From: Acidimangrovimonas sediminis
Lineage (GTDB): Bacteria; Pseudomonadota; Alphaproteobacteria; Rhodobacterales; Rhodobacteraceae
DNA length: 64,000 bases
NCBI RefSeq assembly: GCF_002871005.1
Contig: NZ_PHSN01000001.1
Span: forward strand, 310,001-374,000
Reading direction: 5' to 3'
The translations under genes were made by a program, and so were the position numbers. Below, in pieces: positions 8,964-18,562 of the stretch (position 1 is the first letter of the stretch; every line of letters begins with the position of its first letter). The notes under the pieces are model-generated. The model saw only the letters and a list, made by a program, of their open reading frames with translations. It was not told the origin of the DNA and ran no database searches.

Positions 8964-9377
8964 TCAGAGTGCGTCGCCCACGCCCTTTTCGGGGAGGAAG
9001 TGGGGTTCGTCGATCTCTTCGTCCTCGGGGGCCAGCTGACCGGCCCAGACGGTGCCGTCGCCGACCTCGGGGAGGTCTTCCTTGTGGCCCTCGCGGTGGA
9101 GGTGCGCCTTGGCGATGAAATTCGCGGTCAGGGGCGCGGTCACGAAGAGGAAGATCGAGATCAGGAGTTCGTGGAAGCTCACCTCCCCCTCGCGCACCGC
9201 GAACCACAGCATCGAGGCGATCAGCACCGATCCAACCCCCAGCGTCGTCGTCTTGGTGGGCGCGTGCAGCCGGGTCATCAGGTCGGGCAGCTTGACCAGA
9301 CCGAAGGACCCGATCAGCCCCAGAAGCCCGCCGATGACCAGCAGGATCGAGACCGCGATGTCGAAGGCCATGTTCAT
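8964..9377 (-). CDS. mnhG: Mrp Na+/H+ antiporter subunit G
   Basis: A 137-residue membrane protein. Three hydrophobic segments in residues 5-90 carry the family pattern (GSFGLVKLPDLMTRLHAPTKTTTLG, of which the LPDLMTRLHAPTK core near residues 30-42 is diagnostic for MrpG/PhaG). The C-terminal 45 residues are hydrophilic and acidic (PEDEEIDEPHF), longer than in many MrpG proteins. MrpG is a small essential subunit of the multisubunit monovalent cation/proton antiporter in the inner membrane. It is the last gene of the operon, 9 bp after mnhF. ATG 9377 was taken; an in-frame ATG two codons later is equally possible. Confidence 0.93.
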   Translation of the reverse strand: MNMAFDIAVSILLVIGGLLGLIGSFGLVKLPDLMTRLHAPTKTTTLGVGSVLIASMLWFAVREGEVSFHELLISIFLFVTAPLTANFIAKAHLHREGHKEDLPEVGDGTVWAGQLAPEDEEIDEPHFLPEKGVGDAL

Positions 9378-9386
9378 CCCTGTCCC

Positions 9387-9656
9387 CTATTCGATGATGT
9401 CGCCGCGCAGCATGAACTTCGCGTAGGCCACGGTCGAGACGAAGCCCACCATGGCGAAGAGCAGCGAGGCCTCGAAATAGACGGTGGTGCCCTCGATCAT
9501 GCCCAAGAGGGTGAGCAGGGCGATGGTGTTGATCACCATGGTGTCGAGGGCGAGGACCCGGTCGGGCACCCCCGGCGCGCGGAACACGCGGTAGAGGTTG
9601 AGGATCAGCGCGAAACCGAAACAGGCCAGGGCGAAGGTCATGGCGTAGTGGATCAT
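9387..9656 (-). CDS. mnhF: Mrp Na+/H+ antiporter subunit F
   Basis: An 89-residue protein with three membrane segments and the MrpF/PhaF hallmark RVFRAPGVPDRVLALDT at about 23-39, followed by VINTIALL. Length matches the family. It is a structural subunit of the Mrp complex at the inner membrane, needed for assembly and transport. Its ATG overlaps the stop of mnhE in an ATGA (9653-9656), indicating translational coupling. The long open frame upstream in this phase is a shadow of mnhE and mnhD. Confidence 0.93.
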   Translation of the reverse strand: MIHYAMTFALACFGFALILNLYRVFRAPGVPDRVLALDTMVINTIALLTLLGMIEGTTVYFEASLLFAMVGFVSTVAYAKFMLRGDIIE

Positions 9657-10147
9657 GCGAAGATCTCCATCAGGCGGCGTTCGTAGCGCGACTTGATCTC
9701 GTCGCGCACGGCGTCGGGGTCGGGCGCGTGGAGGCAATGGACAAGAAGCGCATGCGCGTCCGAGCTGAGCTCGGCCGTCAGGGTTCCCGGCGTCAGGGTG
9801 ATCGAGCCGGCCAGCACGGTGATCGCCTCGGGCGAGCGCAGGTCCAGCGGGATCGAGATCCAGGCCGGTTGCAGCTTGTCGTTGGGCATGGTCGCGACGA
9901 TCTTCGCCACGGTCCAGTTCGCCATGACGATGTCGTAGAGGACGACAAGGATGTATTCCGCGATCTTCAGCGGGTGGTGCAGGCGCGGCCGGTCGGGCCA
10001 GTAGCGCTGGGTCAGGAAGGGCACGAGGATGCCGAGGATCAGACCGAAGAGGATCGCGCCCGGGCTCCAGGAATTCTGCAGCATCATCCAGCAGGCGGTG
10101 AGCAGCAGCGTCAGCAGCGGGTGGGGAAAGAGCCGTGTGAGGATCAT
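9653..10147 (-). CDS. mnhE: Mrp Na+/H+ antiporter subunit E
   Basis: A 164-residue protein with two or three hydrophobic N-terminal segments (residues 8-45 and 63-85) and a cytoplasmic C-terminal domain containing ITLTPGTLTAELS and VHCLHAPD, the conserved core of MrpE/PhaE. The length is typical. It forms part of the Mrp cation/proton antiporter. It overlaps mnhF by 4 bp and follows mnhD by 9 bp. Confidence 0.93.
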   Translation of the reverse strand: MILTRLFPHPLLTLLLTACWMMLQNSWSPGAILFGLILGILVPFLTQRYWPDRPRLHHPLKIAEYILVVLYDIVMANWTVAKIVATMPNDKLQPAWISIPLDLRSPEAITVLAGSITLTPGTLTAELSSDAHALLVHCLHAPDPDAVRDEIKSRYERRLMEIFA

Positions 10148-10156
10148 GCGCGTCTC

Positions 10157-11812
10157 CTACCGGTGGCCCAGGACGGCGGTGATATAGGCGGTGCGGTCCA
10201 GCAGCTGCGTTGCGGTGCCCTGCATCCAGTGCGTCACGGGCCCGGCGAAGACGGTCAGCGCGACCAGCCCGGCCAGCAGCATGCCGGTGGCGACGAAGGG
10301 CAGCAAAGGCCGTTCTTCCGGGACCGAGAGGCGCCCGCCCGGGGCGATCGCGTTTGCCTTCCAGTAGAGCGAGCTGCCGGCGCGGGCGAAGCCCACGATC
10401 GAGATCAGCGAGGTCACGAGGATCGCGCCCCAGATCCACCAGCGGAGCGGCGCGTTCCATGTCGCCTGCATCACCAGCAGCTTGCCGAGGAAGCCCGAGA
10501 GCGGCGGCATCCCCGCCGTGGCGATGGCGGCGACGAAGAAGAGGGCGGCGATCAGCCCGCTCTGGGTGATCTTGGGCGCGGCCCGAAGCGCGCCCCCGAA
10601 CTCACCCCGCCGGGCGATGGTGAGATCGGTGATCAGGAACAGCGCCGCGGCGGCCAGGGTCGAATGCACGGTGTAGTAGAGCGCGGCGGCATTGCCCGCG
10701 GGCGTGAACTGGGCGATGGCGATGAAGAGCGTCCCCATGGAGCCGATCGCGGCAAAGCTGACCATCCGGGCCATCTGCTTCGCGCCCATGATCCCGATCA
10801 TGCCGATCGCCAGCGTGACAAGGGCGGCGGGCAGCAGGATATCGGCGAACATGGTGCCGGTGGCGGGCGTCGTGGGCGGGAAGATCAGGGTGTAGACCCT
10901 GAGGATCGCATAGGCGCCGATCTTGGTCATCACGGCGAACAGCGCGGCCACCGGCCCCGGCGCGTGGGAATAGGTGTTGGGCAGCCAGAACTGCAGGGGC
11001 ACCAGCGCGCCTTTCACCGCGAAGACCAGGATCAGCAGCATCGCGCCCACCCGGATCAGCCCGGCATCGCCAGCGGGCAGATGCGCCACCTTCTCGGCCA
11101 GGTCGGCCATGTTCAGCGTGCCGGTGACGGAATAGATCGTGCCGAGCGCGAAGAGGAAGAGGGTGGAGCCCGCGAGGTTGAAGACCACGTATTGCACGCC
11201 CGCCTTCATCCGCTCGGCCCCGCCGCCGTGGATCATCAGCCCGTAGGAAGCGATCAGCAGCACCTCGAAGAAGACGAACAGGTTGAAGGCGTCGCCGGTC
11301 AAGAAGGCGCCGTTGATCCCCATCAGCTGGAACTGGAAGAGGGCGTGGAAATGCCGCCCCCGCGTATCCCAGTTGGAGCCGATGGCATAGAGGAGGACGG
11401 GCACCGACAACCCCGCCGTCAGCGTCAGCATCAGCGCCGACAGCCGGTCGAGCACGAGGATGATGCCGAAGGGCGCCGGCCAGTTGCCGAGGCGGTAGTC
11501 GACGATGTGTCCGGTGCTGGCATCGGCCATCAGCCAGGCGGCGAGGCCCGCCAGCGCGACCGCCCCCGCCAGCGAGAAGACCCGCTGCAACAGGAGGTCG
11601 AACCGCATCAGGAGGACCATCAGCGGCGCCAGCACCGCCGGCAGCAGCACCGGCGCGATGATCCAGTGGCTGACCGGATCGACGGGGGCGCCGGCGGCCG
11701 CGGTCGCGACCTGGGTGGTCGCGTGGCCTGCGGCCTGCGAGACCGCCTCGGTCGCGGCGGATGCGGTGAGGGTCAGGGAGGAGAGGGCCAGGGAGGGCAG
11801 GGTCGCGATCAT
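10157..11812 (-). CDS. mnhD: Mrp Na+/H+ antiporter subunit D (NADH dehydrogenase ND4/ND2-like)
   Basis: A 551-residue polytopic membrane protein of the proton-conducting antiporter family shared with complex I subunits NuoL/M/N. About fourteen hydrophobic segments are visible, with conserved charged residues buried in them: a Glu in FNLFVFFEVLLIASYGLM, a Lys in LILVFAVKGALVPLQFWLPN, and a later Lys in AALFAVMTKIGAYAILR. These match the proton-channel residues of the family. It has an N-terminal Ala-rich extension of about 45 residues before the first conserved segment. Its ATG overlaps the mnhC stop by 4 bp (11809-11812). Confidence 0.93.
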   Translation of the reverse strand: MIATLPSLALSSLTLTASAATEAVSQAAGHATTQVATAAAGAPVDPVSHWIIAPVLLPAVLAPLMVLLMRFDLLLQRVFSLAGAVALAGLAAWLMADASTGHIVDYRLGNWPAPFGIILVLDRLSALMLTLTAGLSVPVLLYAIGSNWDTRGRHFHALFQFQLMGINGAFLTGDAFNLFVFFEVLLIASYGLMIHGGGAERMKAGVQYVVFNLAGSTLFLFALGTIYSVTGTLNMADLAEKVAHLPAGDAGLIRVGAMLLILVFAVKGALVPLQFWLPNTYSHAPGPVAALFAVMTKIGAYAILRVYTLIFPPTTPATGTMFADILLPAALVTLAIGMIGIMGAKQMARMVSFAAIGSMGTLFIAIAQFTPAGNAAALYYTVHSTLAAAALFLITDLTIARRGEFGGALRAAPKITQSGLIAALFFVAAIATAGMPPLSGFLGKLLVMQATWNAPLRWWIWGAILVTSLISIVGFARAGSSLYWKANAIAPGGRLSVPEERPLLPFVATGMLLAGLVALTVFAGPVTHWMQGTATQLLDRTAYITAVLGHR

Positions 11813-12219
11813 CGTTGCGGCTCCTGCCCGGCGGGGTGTCTTTCGGGGGCGCTGGGGGCGGGCATGTGTTCCGGGTCGATCTGCGGCTTCTCGACCTCGT
11901 CGACCATGTCGATGCGGTCGTTGCCGGTCTCGAGGTAGGCGCCGAGCGAGAGCATGACGACGAGCGCGGTCATCCCGAAGGAGATCACGATCGCGGTCAG
12001 CACCAGCGCCTGGGGCAGGGGGTCGGTGTAATGGTTCAGATGCAGCGACAGGATTGCCGGTTCGCCCACCACGATGCGGCCGGTGGCGAAGAGGAAGAGG
12101 TTGACCGCGTAGGACAGCATGGCGAGGCCGAGGATCACCGGGAAGGTGCGCAGCCTGAGGACGAGGTAGATCCCCGCCGCCGACATCAGGCCTACCGCGC
12201 TTGCAACGAGAAGCTCCAT
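11809..12219 (-). CDS. mnhC: Mrp Na+/H+ antiporter subunit C (NuoK-like)
   Basis: A 136-residue protein with three membrane segments in residues 1-100, homologous to complex I subunit NuoK (LGLAMLSYAVNLFLFA, then DPLPQALVLTAIVI, the MrpC/NuoK core). A hydrophilic acidic tail of about 35 residues follows. Together with MrpA and MrpD it forms the complex-I-like membrane module. ATG 12219 is preceded by a strong GGAGGAGC inside the end of mnhA, one base beyond that stop. Confidence 0.93.
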   Translation of the reverse strand: MELLVASAVGLMSAAGIYLVLRLRTFPVILGLAMLSYAVNLFLFATGRIVVGEPAILSLHLNHYTDPLPQALVLTAIVISFGMTALVVMLSLGAYLETGNDRIDMVDEVEKPQIDPEHMPAPSAPERHPAGQEPQR

Positions 12220-12220
12220 T

Positions 12221-15130
12221 TCAATGCTCCTCCGAGGCGTCGTCGTGGGGTTCGGCGGCGGCCTCGTCCAAGGCGTTCGCCTTCTCCTCGGGGGTCTTCG
12301 CCTTGCTCGGATCGGTGCTCATGGGGGTCTGGTTCACCGTCTCGCCCGCGCGCCGGGCGATCAGCGACAGGCTGGCCAGCGCCAGCATCACCGCACCGAC
12401 CACGGTCAGGAACACGCCCGCGTCGAAGCCCATGGCGGTGGCCAGCTCGAACTCGCCCAGGTGCCAGGGCAGGTAGAAATGGCCGAAATCCGAGGTCAGG
12501 AACGGCCGCCCGTTGAAGAAGGCGCCGATCCCGGTGGCCGCGGCCAGAAGCACGCCGAAGCCGATCAGGTTCTGGTAGTTCGCGCGTTGCCGCAGATGCG
12601 CCCAGGCAAAGCCCGACGCCATGTACTGCATCAGCAGCGCGATCGCGATCACCAGACCCGCGACGAAGCCGCCGCCGGGTTCGTTATGGCCGCGCAGGTA
12701 GATGAAGGCGCCGACCAGCACCGCGATTGGCATCATCACCCGCGTTGCCACCACCAGCATCAGCGGATGCCGGTCGCCGGCCCGTTTCAGATCGGGCACC
12801 CAACCGCGCAGCCTCGCGTTCGCCGGCCCCCGCAGGAGGGCGTCGGTCAAAGCGTAGATCGCCAGCGCCGCGATCCCCAGAACGGTGATCTCGCCGAAGG
12901 TGTCGTAGCCGCGGAAGTCCACGATGATCACGTTGACCACGTTCTCGCCGCCCGCCTCGGCCTTGGAATGGGCCATGTGCCAGTCGGAGATCGTCGGATA
13001 GGCGAAATCCCGGGTCATCAGCGCGTAGATCAGCCCGCCGAGGCCCAGACCGCTTGCAATTGCGATCACCGCGTCGCGGGTTTTGCGCGGGGCGGAGCTT
13101 TCGCGCGGGCTGTCCTTGGGCAGGAAGTTCAGCGCCAGCAGCAGGAGCATCACGGTGACCACCTCGACCGAGATCTGGGTCAGCGCCAGGTCGGGGGCGG
13201 AGAGGTAGACGAAGGCGATGGAGACCATCAGCCCGATGATCCCCACCAGCACCAGCGCCAGAAGTCGGTTGTGGTGATAACGCACCACCGCCACCGTCGC
13301 CGCCATCAGCGCGAACCAGGCGATGACGGGGACCGGCTCCAGCGGGGTCATCGGCCGTGTGCCGGGGCTGTAGGCGCCGGTGAAGAAAGCCCAGACACCG
13401 GCAACCAGCACGACGACCGAGAAGATCGCGAGGTAGCGGCTGATCGCGCCGTTGTGCAGGCCTTGCGTCAAGCCACGCGCGCCCCGGGCGGCCCAGTCGA
13501 TCACCGCGTCGAACATCGCCTTCGCGTGGGGCTTCGGCGTGGCCTCCCATAGCCGGTTCAGCGGCGCGTGCAAAGCCAGCAGCAGCGCGCCGCCCGCGAT
13601 GGCGATGACCGACATCCACAGCGCCGGGGTGATCCCGTGCCAGAGCACGATATGCGGGTGGACCTCGGCGCCGGTGACGGCACTGGCCGCCGCCGTCACA
13701 AGCCAGCCCGCCATGGTCATCGGGAAGAGGCCGATCAGGATCACCAGCGTGGCAAGGATGGCCGGAGAGATCCACATCCCCGGCACCGGGTCGTGCGGCT
13801 GGGTGGGATAATCGTCGCGCACCGGCCCGAGGAAGACATGCGCCACGTAGCGCAGCGCATAGGCCACCGAAAAGAGCGCGCCCACGGTCGCCCCCAGCGG
13901 CACGATCCAGTCAAGCCCCCACCACCCGGTATGGGCCGCGGCCTCCAGCATCATCTCCTTCGACAGGAACCCGTTGAAGGGCGGGATCCCGGCCATGGAA
14001 AGGCCGGCCACTGTCGCGATGGTGAAGGTGATCGGCATCAGCGTCATCAGGCCGCCCAGCCGCTTCGCGTCGCGGGTGTGGGTCTCGTGGTCGACGATGC
14101 CCGCGGTCATGAAGAGCGCGGCCTTGAAGGTGGCGTGGTTGATGATGTGAAAGACGCCCGCGATCGCCCCCGCCTTGGTGCCGAGGCCGAAGAGGAAGGT
14201 GATGAGGCCCAGATGCGAGACGGTGGAATAGGCCAGCAGCGCCTTCAGGTCGTCCTTGAACAGCGCGATCTTCGCCGCCATCACCATGGTCACGAGGCCC
14301 ACTGTCGACACCACGTAGAACCACTCGGGCCGCCCGGCGAACACCGGCCAGAGCCGCGCCATCAGGAAGAGGCCCGCCTTCACCATGGTGGCCGAATGCA
14401 GGTAGGCCGAGACCGGCGTGGGCGCCGCCATGGCGTGGGGCAGCCAGAAGTGGAACGGGAATTGCGCCGACTTGGCGAAGGCGCCGACCAGGACCAGGAT
14501 CATCGCTGGCAGGAACAGCGGCGAGGCCTGGATCTCTTCCGCGTGCTGCAGGATGGTCGAGATGTCGTAGCTGCCGACGATATGACCGAGGATCAGCATC
14601 CCCGCGATCATCGACAGGCCCCCCATGCCGGTGACCGTCAGCGCCATGCGCGCGCCCTGCCGACCCTCGGCCAGGTGCTTCCAGAACCCGATCAGCAGGA
14701 AGGAGCTGAGCGAGGTAAGTTCCCAGAAAACCAGCAGCATCAGCACGTTGTCGGTCAGCACGATGCCCAGCATCGCGCCCTGGAACAGCAGCAGGTAGGT
14801 GAAGAATTCGCCCGTGTTCTCGCTCGGGTCGAGGTAGAAGCGCGCGTAGATCACGATCAGCAGGCCGATCCCGAGGATCAGGAGCGCGAAGAGGAACCCC
14901 AGGCCGTCGAGGAAGAAATCGGCGTTGAGGCCGATCTGCGGCACCCAGGCGATGTGCTGGTGCAGCACCTGTCCCCCAATCACCGCGGGGGCGTGCAGCA
15001 CGAGGCCCAGAAGCGCCAGCGCGGTGACGGCCCCGGTCACGAGGGCGGCGGTGTTGCGGCCCGCACGCGCCATCAGTCCGGGCAGAAGGGCGCCGAGAAA
15101 TGGCAGCGCGGCGATCAGGGCTAGGGGCAT
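12221..15130 (-). CDS. mnhA: Mrp Na+/H+ antiporter fused subunits A and B (PhaAB type)
   Basis: A 969-residue inner-membrane protein. Residues 1-about 780 are MrpA, related to NuoL: FFTYLLLFQGAMLGIVLTDN and LHSATMVKAGLFLMARL with its membrane-buried Lys, followed by the NuoJ-like extension EVVTVMLLLLALNFLP. Residues about 800-945 are MrpB (GGGFVAGLVIAIALLMQYM, GRPFLTSDFGHF). The A-B fusion defines the group-2 Mrp/Pha operons of alphaproteobacteria. The complex exports Na+ or K+ in exchange for protons for pH and salt homeostasis. The start is the least certain point: ATG 15130 begins right at the first membrane helix but has no good ribosome site. First gene of the operon mnhAB-C-D-E-F-G. Confidence 0.93.
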   Translation of the reverse strand: MPLALIAALPFLGALLPGLMARAGRNTAALVTGAVTALALLGLVLHAPAVIGGQVLHQHIAWVPQIGLNADFFLDGLGFLFALLILGIGLLIVIYARFYLDPSENTGEFFTYLLLFQGAMLGIVLTDNVLMLLVFWELTSLSSFLLIGFWKHLAEGRQGARMALTVTGMGGLSMIAGMLILGHIVGSYDISTILQHAEEIQASPLFLPAMILVLVGAFAKSAQFPFHFWLPHAMAAPTPVSAYLHSATMVKAGLFLMARLWPVFAGRPEWFYVVSTVGLVTMVMAAKIALFKDDLKALLAYSTVSHLGLITFLFGLGTKAGAIAGVFHIINHATFKAALFMTAGIVDHETHTRDAKRLGGLMTLMPITFTIATVAGLSMAGIPPFNGFLSKEMMLEAAAHTGWWGLDWIVPLGATVGALFSVAYALRYVAHVFLGPVRDDYPTQPHDPVPGMWISPAILATLVILIGLFPMTMAGWLVTAAASAVTGAEVHPHIVLWHGITPALWMSVIAIAGGALLLALHAPLNRLWEATPKPHAKAMFDAVIDWAARGARGLTQGLHNGAISRYLAIFSVVVLVAGVWAFFTGAYSPGTRPMTPLEPVPVIAWFALMAATVAVVRYHHNRLLALVLVGIIGLMVSIAFVYLSAPDLALTQISVEVVTVMLLLLALNFLPKDSPRESSAPRKTRDAVIAIASGLGLGGLIYALMTRDFAYPTISDWHMAHSKAEAGGENVVNVIIVDFRGYDTFGEITVLGIAALAIYALTDALLRGPANARLRGWVPDLKRAGDRHPLMLVVATRVMMPIAVLVGAFIYLRGHNEPGGGFVAGLVIAIALLMQYMASGFAWAHLRQRANYQNLIGFGVLLAAATGIGAFFNGRPFLTSDFGHFYLPWHLGEFELATAMGFDAGVFLTVVGAVMLALASLSLIARRAGETVNQTPMSTDPSKAKTPEEKANALDEAAAEPHDDASEEH

Positions 15131-15469
15131 CCCGGGCGTTCTCTTGGTTTTTATGTGCGGTGCGGCCGGGCCGCCCGATATCTTGACTGTCCTCGACCTA
15201 GATGGGGGAGGGCGGGGGGCCAAGTCAAGGCGAGGGGGGCGATTAGCGGACCGCGGCACATGGTCCACGGCCCTGCACCCTGGTCCTTTCGCGGCCGGTT
15301 GCCCGGTGGCGTTTCCCCGTCGGTTTCGCTCTGGCGGCCGTGGGGTCTCTCTGTGCGGACCACCCTGGTCTCTTCGGCCTCTTCCGATTGCAGCGGTCCG
15401 GGCTGGCCATTGTGGCGCCGGTCAGGGCTGGGCCGGCCCGCGCCGGGGGGAGGTCAGCTCCGCGGCGTC
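15131..15469. other. 339-bp intergenic region upstream of the Mrp operon
   Basis: No ORF or RNA gene is evident. On the minus strand, 93-100 bp upstream of mnhA, there is a weak sigma-70-like pair: TTGACT (15228-15223), an 18-bp spacer, CATCTA (15204-15199). A GC palindrome GCGGCC/GGCCGC sits between it and the start codon (15161-15174). The half nearer the exporter gene shows nothing I can interpret. Confidence 0.3.
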
Positions 15470-16393
15470 TCAGCCCTGCGGTGTCATCGCCTTGCGCTGT
15501 CGCACGCGTTCCAGGCCCAGCCTGCTCTCGCGCCAGATGATCGCGATGCCGGCGGTCACGACGAGCGCGGCGCCGCCCAGCGTGGTGAGCCCCGGGATCT
15601 CTCCGAACACCGCGTAGCCGAGCGCCAGCGCGAGCAGCATCGAGGTGTATTCGAACGGCGCGATCAGCGAGGCGTCGGCCTCGCGGTAGGAGGAGGTCAG
15701 CAGGATCTGCCCGACCCCGCCCATCAGCCCCGCGAGGATCAGGAGCGCGGCCTCGCCCGCGGTCGGCACGACCCATCCGAAGGGCAGGGTGACGAACGAC
15801 AGCACGGTCGCGCTGACCGAGAAGTAGAAAACGATCGCCGCGGTCTTCTCGGTCGACACCAGCTTGCGCACAAAGACCTGCGCGAGGGCCGCGAAAACCG
15901 CCGAGCCCAGCATCAGGATGGCGCCCAGCGTCGCGGTTCCGTCCAGCCCGCCGCCCGACAGGCTGTCGAGCTGCGGCGCCAGCACGATGAGAACGCCCGC
16001 CATCCCGAGCGCCACCGCCGAGATCCGGAAGGCGCGCACCTCCTCGCCGAGGAACATGGCGGCGAAGATCACGACGAGCAGCGGCGCGGCATAGCCGATC
16101 GCGGTGACCTCGGGCAGCGGCAGGAGGCCGAGTGCGGCAAAGCTCAGCCCCATCGCGGTGGTGCCGACGACGCCACGCCAGACGTGGCCGAGCGGCACCC
16201 GGGTGCGCAGCCCGGTGCGGAGCTCATGGCGAAGCGCGAGCCAGACCACGATCACCGGGATCGCGAAGAGCGAGCGGAAGAACACGACCTCGCCCGGGGG
16301 GACGTGGTCCGAGACCATCTTAATCAGCGTGGACATCCCGATCAGCACGGTGACCGAGGCGATCTTGAGCGCGATGCCGCGAAGCGGACGCAT
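15470..16393 (-). CDS. EamA/DMT-family transporter
   Basis: A 307-residue inner-membrane protein with ten predicted hydrophobic segments in two EamA repeats; the second starts near residue 160 after LDSLSGGGLDGTATLGA. The R-x-x-F pattern after helix 2 (VVFFRSLFAIP) and the EE motif before helix 5 (FLGEEVRAFRIS) are typical of the RarD/RhaT-like DMT group. The substrate is unknown. ATG 16393 is preceded by GGGGAAC. The frame continues upstream through a minisatellite, which I exclude. It is not closely similar to the other DMT protein in the window (3842-4726). Confidence 0.85.
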   Translation of the reverse strand: MRPLRGIALKIASVTVLIGMSTLIKMVSDHVPPGEVVFFRSLFAIPVIVVWLALRHELRTGLRTRVPLGHVWRGVVGTTAMGLSFAALGLLPLPEVTAIGYAAPLLVVIFAAMFLGEEVRAFRISAVALGMAGVLIVLAPQLDSLSGGGLDGTATLGAILMLGSAVFAALAQVFVRKLVSTEKTAAIVFYFSVSATVLSFVTLPFGWVVPTAGEAALLILAGLMGGVGQILLTSSYREADASLIAPFEYTSMLLALALGYAVFGEIPGLTTLGGAALVVTAGIAIIWRESRLGLERVRQRKAMTPQG

Positions 16394-16479
16394 GGCATGT
16401 TCCCCGGGGCGGCGCGCCCCACGGGCCTGTGAAGCAGGTTTGCCGGGGAGGGAAAAGGGCGAAACGCCTGAACGCGGGA

Positions 16480-16560
16480 CGGGGGCCGGGAGACGGGGGC
16501 CGGGAGACGGGGCCGGGAGACGGGGGACGGGAGACGGCGGACGGGGGCCGGGAGACGGGG
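16480..16560. repeat. GC-rich minisatellite, 14-bp unit
   Basis: Between the divergent exporter and adenine deaminase genes, the unit CGGGGGCCGGGAGA recurs: 16480-16493, 16494-16507, 16508-16520 (13 bp), 16521-16534 (one change), a 7-bp remnant at 16535-16541, and 16542-16555, followed by CGGGG. The units are nearly identical, pointing to recent slippage expansion. The rest of the 340-bp gap (16394-16733) shows no gene. Confidence 0.8.
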
Positions 16561-16733
16561 TTGAGAGTGGCGGCCTCCTCGTGCGCTTCGCTGTGCGTCG
16601 TCGGCATGCGGCAGGGCGGGGAGGTGATGAGGGGCGACGATGAGGGGGCGGAGGCGCCCGAAGAGGCGGTGCCGCGGGGCTGGACCTCGGCCGCCAAAGC
16701 CTGTCATCTGGGGCAAACGCAAGGAGGCAGGCG

Positions 16734-18431
16734 ATGACGGCGGATCTGGAACGGGCGATCGCGCAGGGGCGGGGCGAGACGCCCGCGGACCTCGTGCTCA
16801 AGGGCGGGCGCGTCTTCGACCTCATCACCGGGGAGCTCGTCGAGACCGATGTCGCGATCTGCGGCGACACCATCGTCGGCACCTTCGCCGATTACGAGGG
16901 CGCCCGGGTGATCGATTGCACCGGCGAGATCCTCGTGCCCGGCTTCATCGACACCCACCTGCATATCGAAAGCTCGGCCGTCACGCCGTTCGAATTCGAC
17001 CGCTGCGTCGGCCCCCGGGGCGTCACCACCGCGATCTGCGACCCGCACGAGATCGCCAACGTGGCGGGGATCGAGGGGATCCGCTACTTCCTCGAGGCAT
17101 CAAGCCGCACGGTGATGGATATCCGTGTGAACCTGTCGTCCTGCGTGCCCTCGACCCACATGGAGACAGCGGGCGCGCGGCTGGAGGCCGAAGATCTGAT
17201 CCCGCTGATGGATCATCCCCGGGTGATCGGGCTGGCCGAGTTCATGAACTTCCCCGGCGTGATTCACCGCGACCCGGGCTGCATGGCGAAGCTGGAGGCC
17301 TTCCGCGGGCGGCATATCGACGGTCACTGCCCGCTGCTGCGCGGCCGCGACCTGAACGCCTACATCAGCGCGGGGATCCGGACCGAGCACGAGGCGACGA
17401 CCGCCGAGGAGGCGCTGGAGAAGTTGCGCAAGGGGATGCGCGTGCTGATCCGCGAAGGCTCGGTGTCCAAGGATCTGCACGCGCTGGCGCCCCTGCTGAC
17501 CGAGCGGTTCTCGCCCTACCTGTGCCTGTGCACGGATGACCGCAACCCGCTGGACATCGGCGAGCACGGGCATCTGGATTACATGATCCGTACGGCGATT
17601 TCGCTGGGGGCCGCGCCTCTGGCGGTCTACCGCGCGGCGTCGCTGTCGGCGGCCGAGGCGTTTGGCCTCAAGGACCGTGGGCTGATCGCGCCGGGCAAGC
17701 GCGCCGACATCGTGCGGATCGACAGCCTTGAGGGGTGCAACGCGCGCGGCGTGATCTGCGGCGGGGTCGAGGTGGGCGATGCGGCCTTTGCGGCGCGTGA
17801 GCTGATCGCGCCGGTGGCGCGGCACTCGGTGAAGGCGCGGAAGGTCGGTCCGCAGGATTTCCGCACCGCCGGTAACCGCGCCGAGACGCCGGTGATCGGC
17901 ATCCTTCCGGGCAAGATCATCACCGAGCACCTGGTCGAGGAGATCGCCCCGGTGGATGGCGACAAGCGGCCGGACCTGAACCGCGACCTCGTGAAGATCG
18001 CCGTGATCGAGCGGCACGGGGTGAATGGCAACATGGCCACCGGGTTCGTGCGCGGTTTCGGGCTTAAGGCGGGAGCCATCGCCTCGACCGTCTGCCACGA
18101 TCACCACAACATCGCGGTGGTGGGCGCCGATTACGCCGACATGGCGCTGGCCGCGAACCGGCTGGGCGAGATCGAGGGCGGGTTCGTCGTGGTGCGCGAT
18201 GGCGCGGTGCTGGCCGAGGTCGCGCTGCCGGTCGCGGGGCTGATGAGCCTCGAGCCGTTCGAGGTGGTGCGCGACGGGCTGGTGCGCTTGCGTGCCGCGG
18301 CGGCGGGGCTGGGGGTGGAGCTGGAAGAGCCGTTCCTGCAGCTGGCCTTCCTCGCGCTGCCGGTGATCCCGCATCTGAAGATCACCGATCACGGGATGGT
18401 CGACGTGGACCGGTTCGAGGTGATCGGCTGA
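16734..18431 (+). CDS. ade: Adenine deaminase
   Basis: A 565-residue amidohydrolase that converts adenine to hypoxanthine and ammonia in purine salvage. The metal-binding HxH is at H75/H77 ([11 protein letters not shown]). It is followed by the family motifs [37 protein letters not shown] and CLCTDDRNP, and by the C-terminal adenine deaminase domain with [15 protein letters not shown]. The length is typical of AdeC/YicP. The start ATG has a strong AAGGAGG seven bases upstream. Single gene, oriented away from the exporter, followed by repeat copy 4. Confidence 0.95.
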   Translation: MTADLERAIAQGRGETPADLVLKGGRVFDLITGELVETDVAICGDTIVGTFADYEGARVIDCTGEILVPGFIDTHLHIESSAVTPFEFDRCVGPRGVTTAICDPHEIANVAGIEGIRYFLEASSRTVMDIRVNLSSCVPSTHMETAGARLEAEDLIPLMDHPRVIGLAEFMNFPGVIHRDPGCMAKLEAFRGRHIDGHCPLLRGRDLNAYISAGIRTEHEATTAEEALEKLRKGMRVLIREGSVSKDLHALAPLLTERFSPYLCLCTDDRNPLDIGEHGHLDYMIRTAISLGAAPLAVYRAASLSAAEAFGLKDRGLIAPGKRADIVRIDSLEGCNARGVICGGVEVGDAAFAARELIAPVARHSVKARKVGPQDFRTAGNRAETPVIGILPGKIITEHLVEEIAPVDGDKRPDLNRDLVKIAVIERHGVNGNMATGFVRGFGLKAGAIASTVCHDHHNIAVVGADYADMALAANRLGEIEGGFVVVRDGAVLAEVALPVAGLMSLEPFEVVRDGLVRLRAAAAGLGVELEEPFLQLAFLALPVIPHLKITDHGMVDVDRFEVIG

Positions 18432-18490
18432 AGTGGCCCGTATGTCCGCCTTATGCGCCTCCTGATGCGCCCCGTGGCGGGGGGGCGAGG

Positions 18491-18553
18491 GGGGGGCGCT
18501 GCCCCCCGTCGCGCTGCGCGCGCCTCCCCCCGGGATATTTTCGAGCAGAAAGG
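18491..18553 (+). repeat. Intergenic repeat family A, copy 4
   Basis: A hairpin GGGGGGC-GCT-GCCCCCC (18491-18507), a spacer, then CCCCCCGGGATATTTTCGAGCAGAAAGG (tail from 18526). It lies between the convergent ends of ade (+) and the SDR gene (-), so a terminator role for ade is possible here. Confidence 0.7.
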
Positions 18554-18562
18554 GAGGTGGCG

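Noticed and set aside
9728-11938. A 736-codon plus-strand frame opposite the Mrp genes
   Set aside because: Composition is dominated by Gly, Asp, Arg, Gln and His with no hydrophobic core; a shadow of mnhC, mnhD and mnhE.
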